Below are positions 1 to 6,398 of a stretch of DNA of 14,409 nt, in pieces (position 1 is the stretch's first letter; every line of letters starts with the position of its first letter). Below the pieces are notes generated by a model. The model saw only the letters and a program-made list of their open reading frames with translations, made no database searches and had not been told where the DNA came from. This DNA comes from Methylocystaceae bacterium (lineage in GTDB: Bacteria; Pseudomonadota; Alphaproteobacteria; Rhizobiales; Beijerinckiaceae). The position numbers were made by a program, and so were the translations under genes. The DNA lies in contig PLZT01000283.1 in assembly GCA_003152255.1 (NCBI GenBank), positions 17,416 to 31,824 on the forward strand, written 5' to 3'.

Positions 1-74
1 GACGGTGGCGCGCCCAAGTACAATTCATGTGGAGCGAGCTCGGCGAACATCGCGCATTGTTCGACCGTAACCAT
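1..74 (-). CDS. Hypothetical protein, N-terminal fragment (runs off left edge)
   Basis: The reverse strand has an ATG at 74-72 preceded by AAGGAGGAAA (88-79), an almost perfect Shine-Dalgarno site with 7 nt from GGAGG to the start codon. The frame stays open to the window edge and gives MVTVEQCAMFAELAPHELY followed by LGAPP, 24 full codons. The short N-terminus has no signal peptide or membrane segment. It resembles small uncharacterised proteins beginning with a TVEEC.x.LA-type helix that I loosely recall from Hyphomicrobiales, but that is memory and not a search. The strong ribosome site is the main evidence that this is a real gene. Function unknown. Confidence 0.6.
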   Translation of the reverse strand, partial: MVTVEQCAMFAELAPHELYLGAPP

Positions 75-377
75 GGCGTTTCCTCCTTATACGGTCGCCA
101 AAATGCCGCACGGCGCTCAGCCCAATCTGGTGTTGTTTTTGATGCGACACGACATCGTCGAAACGTTTAAATTCGCCGATGCGACCTTGGTACCGTCACA
201 GCGCGCCAACCTTAGCGGCGCGTTGCTCCGAAAGGTGATCTTGGCACGGCTATACTGAGGTCGAGGTGGCCCGGAGATTAAATTTCCGTTAACCCTGTCT
301 TAGCTGCCGTGCTGGCGCTAGCCGCGGGAGACTCGGACGAGGCGGGTTACATGGCTTTTCGCGGAGGAATGTCGCGC
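75..377. other. Intergenic region upstream of the left-edge gene
   Basis: Besides the ribosome binding site of the left-edge gene (79-88), I see no convincing gene here. A plus-strand open frame at 73-258 (61 codons) lies opposite the start of the left-edge gene, has no ribosome site and looks non-coding. No tRNA-like cloverleaf is visible despite the recombinase remnant that follows. The promoter of the left-edge gene must lie here, but no clear -35/-10 pair stands out. Confidence 0.4.
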
Positions 378-398
378 ATGAAGGATGAGCGGCTTTAG

Positions 399-575
399 GC
401 CAAGAATTATTTCAACGACTTGCTCGACCCGAGCAATGAACCAACCCACCGCGCTCCTGCCACGGGGTTCACCGCCTATCTGAAAAACGGCGAGACGCTT
501 GAAAAAACCTCGCGGATGACGAACCATGCGAGCACGCGCGCGACACGGCTTTACGATCGCCGCGCCGTGGACGTA
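399..575 (+). pseudogene. Tyrosine recombinase (phage-type integrase), C-terminal remnant
   Basis: The plus-strand frame read from 420 contains ATGFTAYLKNGETLEKTSRM followed by TNHASTRATRLYDRR (459-566). This matches the end of the catalytic domain of tyrosine site-specific recombinases, whose intact forms read roughly H-x-x-R-ATGITAYL-xNGG-TLE-xxxxM-A-x-HAS-x-RTT-x-LYDRR. The nucleophile Tyr is present (TAC at 552-554), as is the box II His of NHAS. The HxxR motif reads HRAP, so the catalytic Arg is replaced by Pro (456-458). The frame is closed by TAG at 396-398 and the rest of the domain (N-terminal SAM-like region, first catalytic Arg) is missing. The sequence after 575 no longer resembles the family. 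I infer a dead fragment left by an old mobile element. The exact borders are approximate. Confidence 0.72.
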
Positions 576-647
576 CGAGGACTCTTGTTTGAGCTTGCAC
601 GACTGAACGCCAGGCCCGCGCCACGGCGCGGGAGTTTACGAACTCGC

Positions 648-652
648 AGGAG
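648..652 (+). promoter_or_regulatory. Ribosome binding site deciding a GTG start
   Basis: AGGAG at 648-652 lies 6 nt before the GTG at 659. This supports GTG 659 as the start of the acetyltransferase gene rather than any internal ATG. Confidence 0.6.
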
Positions 653-658
653 ATTCGT

Positions 659-2095
659 GTGACAGGAAACTCCAGTTCCCGGTCTTCCGAATTACAACTC
701 TCGCTAAATTTGACCCGAAGCGAGCTTGTCCGGGCATTCATCCGCGAAGCGGCGCTAGCGGAAGGCGCCCTCCCCGCCACCGCAAGCCTTATCGCCGAGG
801 ACACGCTCGAAGTGTGGTCGGCTCTTTGCACCTTGGCGTCGACCCACGAGCACGCTCGCATCATCGTATCGTGTTCTCACCGAGAAGTTCGATCTCGGAT
901 CTTGTTGCAAGGCCATTCTCGATTTTCGGCGATTGTCGCCTCGCTCGCCGCCCGCATCCGACGGGATGCGGGACTGTCCTATCGTGAGCGAGGAATTGAT
1001 GGGTGGGAGCTAAGCCTTCATCGTGGCCTCGACCAGGAAATCGAACCGTCCGATTTATCGGACGAAGCGATGTCGCCGACGCCAGCCACGGCGGCGGCGA
1101 CAAGCGGTTTGCAGACTGACCTGCCCCAGCAAGCAGACTCCGCGGCGATCGCTCGATGCTTCCTCGAGGTTTATGGCCACAACTATGTGCATACGGAGGT
1201 GTTCTCGCCGCAGCGTTATTGGAACAAGGTTGAGAGCGGCGAGCTTATTCCAGTGGTGACGCGGGACGAAAAGGGTGAGGTGATCGGTCACGTCGCGCTG
1301 GAGCGCGAACCCGGCGCATCCATCGCCGAGCGCGGGGAGGCAGTGGTGCTGCCGGCTTACCGTGGACACCATTTGCTCGAGCAAATGACCGAGCGGCTCT
1401 CCGAAGAGGCTCACAAACTCGGCCTGATCGGAGTTTACGCCATGCCGGTCACCATCCACACTTTTTCTCAGCGCAACGATGAGCGGGCCGGCATGCCGGT
1501 CTGCGCCGCCCTGCTCGGCGCGGCGTCAGAAACCTCTCGCCCCAAGGATCTGGCGGCCCCAACCGCCGGACAGCGGCAGAGCCTTCTCATAACCTTTCGC
1601 TTCTTGCGGAAGCCGGCCAGACCCAAGGTTTATCCGCCTGAGCCTTACCGTAAAATAGTGCTCCAAATCTATGAGAGCCTCGGCGTGGCCGTGTCGGCGT
1701 GCGAGCCTGCGGCGCCGACCGCCAAAGAGTCGAAAACAAGGATCAAAGTTGACCATCGCGGTTACGGGAAAATCCATTTCGAGCAAGTTGGTCCGAATGC
1801 CGGCATAGAACTGAAGCAGGCATTGCAGGATGTGCGGAGCCTCGGCGCCCGTTCGGTGCAGCTTTCCGCTCCTGTCGATGACCCCGGTCTACCGCTGCTG
1901 GCGGACAGAGCCCGCGATCTCGGCTTTTTCTTCTGCGGCCTCGGGCCCGCGTTTTCCGATGGAACCGATACTCTTTTGCTTCAGTTTTTAAGCGACCCGC
2001 TGGACACAGGAAAGCTCCAACTCTTTACAAATCAAACGAAGGATCTCTTGTCTTTCATCGAGCTTGATCGTGGCGCGGTTGGGCGGCCTGCTTGA
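659..2095 (+). CDS. GNAT-family N-acetyltransferase with degenerate ATPase-like N-terminal domain
   Basis: 478 aa, GTG start with AGGAG 6 nt upstream. Residues about 11-122 have the look of an anti-sigma/histidine-kinase-like ATPase fold (LQLSLNLTRSELVRAFIREA, then a helix and beta strands). The N-box that normally carries Glu and Asn reads EDTLEVWSALCTLASTHEHA, so the Asn needed for ATP-Mg is not evident. After an Ala/Thr-rich linker (about 137-158), residues about 160-290 form the GNAT core: YGHNYVHTEVFSPQRYWN, GEVIGHVALE, then AVVLPAYRGHHLLEQM. In that acetyl-CoA loop a His stands where Gly is usual in RGxG. Residues about 370-475 form a second alpha/beta unit ending LGFFFCGLGPAF..LLLQFL. 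I recall this three-part layout in a family of uncharacterised GNAT proteins; the substrate is unknown. It is probably cytoplasmic and monocistronic. Family placement is fairly sure, activity is not. Confidence 0.8.
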   Translation: MTGNSSSRSSELQLSLNLTRSELVRAFIREAALAEGALPATASLIAEDTLEVWSALCTLASTHEHARIIVSCSHREVRSRILLQGHSRFSAIVASLAARIRRDAGLSYRERGIDGWELSLHRGLDQEIEPSDLSDEAMSPTPATAAATSGLQTDLPQQADSAAIARCFLEVYGHNYVHTEVFSPQRYWNKVESGELIPVVTRDEKGEVIGHVALEREPGASIAERGEAVVLPAYRGHHLLEQMTERLSEEAHKLGLIGVYAMPVTIHTFSQRNDERAGMPVCAALLGAASETSRPKDLAAPTAGQRQSLLITFRFLRKPARPKVYPPEPYRKIVLQIYESLGVAVSACEPAAPTAKESKTRIKVDHRGYGKIHFEQVGPNAGIELKQALQDVRSLGARSVQLSAPVDDPGLPLLADRARDLGFFFCGLGPAFSDGTDTLLLQFLSDPLDTGKLQLFTNQTKDLLSFIELDRGAVGRPA

Positions 2096-2172
2096 GGCGG
2101 ACGGAGTTCGAGTATGGACTATGATCTCCTATCCGCCGCCGTAGCGAAGGAATCAGCGGTTCTTCGGCATGG

Positions 2173-2189
2173 CGGCGGCGCGCCCGCCG
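2173..2189. terminator. GC-rich hairpin between convergent genes (possible weak bidirectional terminator)
   Basis: CGGCGG (2173-2178) and CCGCCG (2184-2189) can form a perfect 6-bp stem with a 5-nt loop. It lies in the 109-nt gap between the end of the acetyltransferase gene on the plus strand and the end of the membrane-protein gene on the minus strand. No T-run follows on either strand, so a classical intrinsic terminator is doubtful. Confidence 0.3.
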
Positions 2190-2204
2190 AGCCTCCCTCC
2201 CCGC

Positions 2205-3191
2205 TCAATCCGCTCCGACAAGTTTCTTGACGGCTCCAGTGAGCGAGCCGACGGCCTCCTTGGCCCCTTCGAGTATCCCATCGCCGTCGTCGGCGTCGGG
2301 CGCGTGCTGCGACGGGTCGTCGGTCTTTTTGGCGGCGGCGACGGAAGCCGCGCGCGGCTTGGGCGCGACGGGCTTGGCGGCGGCGGGCTTGGGGGCGACG
2401 GGCTTCGCGGCCGCCGCCGCGGGGTGGCCGGAGTCGCCGGGATTGGCGGCGGACGCGGCTGGGTCGCCATCGGCGGCGGCTGGATTGACGCTGGCGAGAT
2501 TGGCGGCGTGCGCGACGGTCCGTTTCTTCGCCGGTTTCGCGGCAGCGGGATTCTCGCCAGGCGCGTTCGCGTCGGCCGGGACGGAAGGCGCCGGCTCCGA
2601 TTGCTCGCCGCTCTTGATAATGTCGGAGATCGCATCGGGAGAGGGAGCCGGAACGGCAGCCGGTGGCGCTGCGACGGTCGCGTGCGGCGTCGTGTCCGGG
2701 GCTAGCGAACCATCGGGCCGGATCGTCGCCACGTACGTCTCGCTGGTCGCGGAAGCCGACGCGGAAACAGCGGGGGGCGTCTTGGCCTGCGTGGCTTGGC
2801 TGGTCGGAGGGGCGGCGGAAGGAGCATCGGACTCGATCGCGCTGACATCCTCTTCGGCGGTTGGCGCGGCTCCATCCGTGAGCGCGAGCGACATGGCGCC
2901 GGCAAACGTGACCAGCACAAACGCCGCGAGCGCGAGAATCAAGCGCCGCGACTGAAGTGTCTCCATCGACAATGCGGCCGGTTGCGCCTTTCCTTTGGCA
3001 GGCGCGGCCCCCTTCGCGTTGCGCGCGACGGCTTTTCGGACCCCCTCGCGACGCGGCGGCGGGAGCGGATCGTTCTGCGGCTTCGCTAACTGACAGTCGA
3101 CAGTCCAGTCACGGGCGCGAACCCGGTGCAAATGCTCTTCGAACTCTTGAACGCCCGCACTAAGTTGTTGTTGATCAAACAGCTTAGCCAT
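2205..3191 (-). CDS. Hypothetical single-pass membrane protein, Ala/Pro/Lys-rich
   Basis: 328 aa. The ATG at 3191 is preceded by GGAGAG (3205-3200) 8 nt upstream. Residues 1-82 are charged and probably cytoplasmic: FDQQQLSAGVQEFEEHLHRV, then a basic stretch. Residues about 84-104 (LILALAAFVLVTFAGAMSLAL) form one membrane helix after a double Arg, so the remainder should lie in the periplasm. Residues about 105-290 are low-complexity, rich in Ala, Pro, Ser and Thr. Near residues 270-290 the motif KPVAPKP occurs twice. The last about 20 residues, GILEGAKEAVGSLTGAVKKL, look like an amphipathic helix. The layout recalls TolA/TonB-like periplasm-spanning proteins, but I see no TonB C-terminal domain or enzyme domain. 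It lies 409 nt downstream of the efflux operon on the same strand, with its own likely regulatory region. Function unknown. Confidence 0.7.
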   Translation of the reverse strand: MAKLFDQQQLSAGVQEFEEHLHRVRARDWTVDCQLAKPQNDPLPPPRREGVRKAVARNAKGAAPAKGKAQPAALSMETLQSRRLILALAAFVLVTFAGAMSLALTDGAAPTAEEDVSAIESDAPSAAPPTSQATQAKTPPAVSASASATSETYVATIRPDGSLAPDTTPHATVAAPPAAVPAPSPDAISDIIKSGEQSEPAPSVPADANAPGENPAAAKPAKKRTVAHAANLASVNPAAADGDPAASAANPGDSGHPAAAAAKPVAPKPAAAKPVAPKPRAASVAAAKKTDDPSQHAPDADDGDGILEGAKEAVGSLTGAVKKLVGAD

Positions 3192-3273
3192 GCTCTCACT
3201 CTCCGCTAACGCGCGCTCCGGGGACGGATCGACCTTGCTATCGCAGACGGCGAACGAGCGTTACGCATTCGCA

Positions 3274-3299
3274 AACGAAAGCTTCGCGTCGCTTTCGTT
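3274..3299. promoter_or_regulatory. Perfect 9-bp inverted repeat in the upstream region of the membrane-protein gene
   Basis: AACGAAAGC (3274-3282) and GCTTTCGTT (3291-3299) are exact inverted copies around an 8-nt spacer. The element lies 83 nt upstream of the ATG at 3191 and directly abuts the tandem repeat at 3298. No T-run follows on the minus strand. It could be a dimeric-regulator operator or a leader hairpin; the sequence alone does not decide. Confidence 0.45.
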
Positions 3300-3361
3300 C
3301 CTATAAAACCACTCATGAATGGTAATAAATTCCTATAAAACCACTCATAACTGATAATATA
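3298..3361. repeat. Two-copy 32-bp tandem repeat
   Basis: Copy 1 spans 3298-3329 and copy 2 spans 3330-3361. The first 19 bases, TTCCTATAAAACCACTCAT, are identical in both; the remaining 13 differ at 4 positions. Copy 1 also contains a near-palindrome CCACTCATGAATGG (12 of 14 positions self-complementary) that copy 2 has lost. The block is AT-rich, unlike the coding DNA around it, and sits about 110-170 nt upstream of the ATG at 3191. This is where a promoter and tandem regulator sites would be expected. Confidence 0.6.
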
Positions 3362-3600
3362 TTGCGAAGTTTTCACCGCACTCGCCCTTGCGATCCGTTA
3401 ACGCAGCAAAACACCTAATTGTGGCCGATCTTTGTAAAGCCTTACGCGCAAACCGGAATTTTTGCGCGGCGCGCCCTTACAGACTCCGCGTAGTTAATTT
3501 CCTCGGACGCCATCGGCGGTTAAGCGCGGTCGATGGAATTAATAACCGCGTTTGATGGAAAACTCGTGACGCCGCGCGGCCGCGGACGCGGGCCATGGAC
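3362..3600. other. Intergenic region between the efflux operon and the membrane-protein gene
   Basis: No gene is supported here. It contains an 8-bp perfect hairpin, CGCGCAAA (3445-3452) with TTTGCGCG (3461-3468) around an 8-nt loop, 132 nt downstream of the end of the efflux operon. The hairpin lacks a following T-run on the minus strand, so it is only a weak candidate for a transcript end. The plus-strand open frames starting at 3533 and 3595 look like chance frames. The second runs antisense to the lipoprotein gene. Confidence 0.4.
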
Positions 3601-5193
3601 CTATGGTTGCGTGGCCGCCGCCGCGACCTCGCAAATGGCGCAAGGCTGCTCGGGCTCCGGCGGCGTGAACACAGGCGATGTCCACCCGCCGCCCAGGGCC
3701 ACGATCAGCGCCAGCGACGCCTGAAGCCTGCGCGTCTTAAGGGTCACGGCCTGACGCCGCGCCTGAAGCGAATCCGCTTGCGCCGACTCGACCTCGATAT
3801 AATTCACGGCGCCTTCCGTATAAAGTTTTATCGCGATATCCAGCGTCTTGCCGGTCGCCACGACGGCCGCGTCTATGTCCCTGGCCTCGCGCGCGAGGTA
3901 ATTGACCTGCGCCAACGCGTCCTCGACTTCCTCGATCGCCTTGAGAACCTGCTCGCGATATTGAGCCACCGCCTGAAGGTACGCGGCCTCGGCGTCATGC
4001 AGATCCGCCGTGTGCGCGCCGCCGTCGAATATGGGCAGCGTCATCGACGGCCCCAGCGACCATACGCTGTTGCGCCAATTGAATAGGCTCACGCCCGTAT
4101 CCTGCGTTCCGCCCGAAAGATTCATCGTGAAGCGCGGGAAGAAGGCCGCCCGCGCCACGCCGATCGTGCGGTTCGCGCTAGCCACCCGCCGCTCGGCGGC
4201 CGCGATGTCCGGTCGGCGCTCCAGCAATTGCGAGGGCGCGCCAAGGGGAATCCGAGGCGAAGCGACGAGACGCCCCTTCGCAGGCAACGAAAAGCCCGAG
4301 GCTGGCATGCCGATCAACGTGGCGATCGCATGTTCGAGCAGCGCGCGGCGCGCCTGAAGGTCGGGGATTTGCGCCTTGACGAAATCGAGCTCGGCCTGCG
4401 CCCGCGACTCGTCCGCCGGCGATGCGATGCCGCCGTTCACCCGCTTGCGCGTAAGTTCCAGCGTGCCGCCATAGGAGGCGGCGATTTCTCGCAACAGGGC
4501 GATCTCGGCGTCGACACCTTCCAGCGCGATATAGTCGCGCGCCAGTTCCGCCTCGATGCTCAGCTCGATCGCCGCGAGATCGGCCTCCGAGGCTTCCGCT
4601 TGGGTCGCGCCGTCCGCGGCGATGTTGCGCACCCGGCCCCAAAGGTCGATCTCGTAACTCGCCTGAAGACCGAGTTCGTTGTCGCCAAAATGGTCCGGCT
4701 GATTTCTCGGCACGCCGTGCGAGAGCGCGTCGCGGATGTAATCCGTTTCGGTTGGCAGGCTGTCCGATGTTCGCATCGGGCGATGCGTCGATTGCTTGTT
4801 CGCGGTGATCTGGCCGCCCATATTGACTGTCGGCGACAGCCCCGCCATCGACTTCGCGGCGAAAGCTCGCGCGCGATCCATCGTCGCCAGCGCCGTCGCG
4901 ACGTCCTGATTGCCGGGCCGCACTTGCGCTTCCAGCGCGTCAAGACCCTTGTCCCTAAAAGCGCTCCACCAAGGTCCGCGCGGCCGCAGATCGGCCGGAT
5001 CCGACGAAAACCATTGCGGCTCGCCCGGCGCGGCCTTCCCCGACGCCTTGGCGATCTCGCTCCCGGCTCCGGCCGCCTCCTTGAAGGCCACGGGCGTCTC
5101 GACGACTGGCGGCTGATATTGCGGCGCGAAATTGCAGCCGCCCAGGCCAAGGCACAGTCCAAGCCCCAACATCCATGGCTGCAACGACCTCAC
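3601..5193 (-). CDS. RND efflux system outer-membrane lipoprotein, NodT family
   Basis: 530 aa from a GTG at 5193 whose GTGA overlaps the stop of the adaptor gene, suggesting translational coupling. The frame is open further upstream, but this start gives an ideal lipoprotein signal peptide: MRSLQPW, a Leu/Gly core, and lipobox L17-G18-G19-C20. C20 would be lipidated after cleavage by signal peptidase II. The mature protein has the two outer-membrane efflux protein repeats of the TolC fold: GLQASYEIDLWGRVRNI with ELARDYIALEGVDAEIALLREI, then the family hallmark LLERRPDIAAAERRVASANR with IGVARAAFFPR. It should trimerise as the outer-membrane exit duct for the adjacent adaptor and permease. The C-terminus carries an extra Pro-rich tail with two Cys (PCAIC). 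It is the last gene of the three-gene operon. NodT assignment is strong; the exported substrate is unknown. Confidence 0.92.
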   Translation of the reverse strand: MRSLQPWMLGLGLCLGLGGCNFAPQYQPPVVETPVAFKEAAGAGSEIAKASGKAAPGEPQWFSSDPADLRPRGPWWSAFRDKGLDALEAQVRPGNQDVATALATMDRARAFAAKSMAGLSPTVNMGGQITANKQSTHRPMRTSDSLPTETDYIRDALSHGVPRNQPDHFGDNELGLQASYEIDLWGRVRNIAADGATQAEASEADLAAIELSIEAELARDYIALEGVDAEIALLREIAASYGGTLELTRKRVNGGIASPADESRAQAELDFVKAQIPDLQARRALLEHAIATLIGMPASGFSLPAKGRLVASPRIPLGAPSQLLERRPDIAAAERRVASANRTIGVARAAFFPRFTMNLSGGTQDTGVSLFNWRNSVWSLGPSMTLPIFDGGAHTADLHDAEAAYLQAVAQYREQVLKAIEEVEDALAQVNYLAREARDIDAAVVATGKTLDIAIKLYTEGAVNYIEVESAQADSLQARRQAVTLKTRRLQASLALIVALGGGWTSPVFTPPEPEQPCAICEVAAAATQP

Positions 5194-6398
5194 TTCGCCG
5201 CGCCCCGCGCGGCGTTCTCGTCCTTTTCGTCCATCACGCGCACGACTTCGCCGTCGCGGATCGACTGCCACGGCGATTTGATTACGCGATCTTGCGGCGT
5301 CAAGCCCGTGGAGACTTCCAGCGTCGCGCCCAGATCGCGGGCGATGGTGATTGTCTTGAGCCGGACGCGGTTTTTATCATCGAGCGTCGCGACTTGCGGC
5401 TTGCCATTGAGGAAAACCAGCGCGCCCGCGGGAACCGAGAGCGGCGCGCCTTCGGACGGCAGCTGGAACCGGATTTGCCCGAAGGCGCCCGGCCACAGCG
5501 CCCCGTCGCGATTTTCCGCCAGCAACTGTACGAGCAGCGTGCGCGAGTTGAGCGTGATCGCATTGGCGTTGGCGATAACCTTCGCCTCGAATTCGCGCCC
5601 GGGATATTGCGGCAGCAGCAGCCGCGCCGAGAGACCCATCTTCATTTTCGCTGCATAGGCTTGCGGCACGCTGGTGTAAATGCGCATCGCATGTATGTCG
5701 GCGACGCGGAATAAATCGCGCTTGCCGACGCCCGCGTCGATCAGCGCGCCGATGTCGGTGTTGCGCGCCGTCACCACGCCGTCGAACGGCGCGACGAGCG
5801 TCAGGAAACTTTTAAGCGCGTTCAAGTGGTCGAGGTTGGCCTTGGCGGCCGCCGCCGCCGACGACTTGGCGGTGAGATCGTGAGTCTTCTCGTCCGTGCT
5901 CTGGAGCGAGACCGCCTTCTGATCGCGGAGCGCCGTCCAGCGTTTGGCCGTAATGCTGGCGAGGCCCGCCTGCGCCACGCTGAGCCCCAGGTCGCCCTTG
6001 GCCTGCTCCACTTGCTGTTCGAGATCGGGCGCGTCGATCACCGCCAAGACTTCGCCAGCCTTCACGCGGTCGCCGATATCATGCGCCCAGCTCTTCAAAT
6101 AACCGTTGACCCGCGCATAAATCGGCGCGTCATAGAACGCCTCCACATTGGCCGGCAGGATCAACTCCTGCACGGCGGTGGACACTTGCGGCGTCACCAA
6201 TTCGACGGTCGGCGTCGCCGCCTCCAGTGTCAATTTCGCCAAATCGGCCTCGTGCGCGCGGCGCGACACGACGCCCCAGACCGCCAGCGCCAACGCGGCC
6301 AGCGCCAATCCGATCAGCCATCGTCGCGCCTTGCGCGCCAAGGCCGCCTGAGCCTCGGGGTCCGGCGGCGGCATATGGGCAGGGTCATAATGCGACAT
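5190..6398 (-). CDS. RND efflux periplasmic adaptor subunit (membrane fusion protein, HlyD/AcrA type)
   Basis: 402 aa. The ATG at 6398 has AAGGA (6410-6406) 7 nt upstream, lies inside the end of the permease gene (14-nt overlap), and so is probably coupled to it. Residues about 28-45 (WLIGLALAALALAVWGVV) form an uncleaved N-terminal anchor. The lipoyl/barrel-sandwich half-motifs follow: YARVNGYLKSWAHDIGDRVKAGEVLAVID and, after a coiled coil of about 60-70 residues, LVAPFDGVVTARNTDIGALI. Next come the beta-barrel domain (LFRVADIHAMRIYTSVPQAY) and the membrane-proximal domain. It bridges the inner-membrane permease and the NodT duct in the periplasm. The family is certain from motif order and context; the substrate is not readable. 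The coiled coil contains Ala-rich stretches. Confidence 0.93.
   Translation of the reverse strand: MSHYDPAHMPPPDPEAQAALARKARRWLIGLALAALALAVWGVVSRRAHEADLAKLTLEAATPTVELVTPQVSTAVQELILPANVEAFYDAPIYARVNGYLKSWAHDIGDRVKAGEVLAVIDAPDLEQQVEQAKGDLGLSVAQAGLASITAKRWTALRDQKAVSLQSTDEKTHDLTAKSSAAAAAKANLDHLNALKSFLTLVAPFDGVVTARNTDIGALIDAGVGKRDLFRVADIHAMRIYTSVPQAYAAKMKMGLSARLLLPQYPGREFEAKVIANANAITLNSRTLLVQLLAENRDGALWPGAFGQIRFQLPSEGAPLSVPAGALVFLNGKPQVATLDDKNRVRLKTITIARDLGATLEVSTGLTPQDRVIKSPWQSIRDGEVVRVMDEKDENAARGAAK

Noticed and set aside
241..260. TGGCAC near 244, possible sigma54 promoter
   Set aside because: The -12 element TTGC is missing; TACT stands in its place.
2227..2955. Long plus-strand open frame (242 codons, Ala/Gly/Ser-rich) opposite the membrane-protein gene
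   Set aside because: It is the antisense of a GC-rich low-complexity gene. The minus-strand frame has a ribosome site, a proper membrane helix and a sensible N-terminus; the plus-strand frame has none of these.
3270..3302. EcfG general-stress promoter GGAAC ... CGTT on the minus strand upstream of the membrane-protein gene
   Set aside because: The spacer is 19 nt where 16-17 is expected, and both elements fall inside the inverted repeat.
4228..5658. Plus-strand open frame of 476 codons across the lipoprotein and adaptor genes
   Set aside because: It spans two well-identified genes on the other strand, is Arg-rich with no family resemblance, and is expected from GC-rich codon use.
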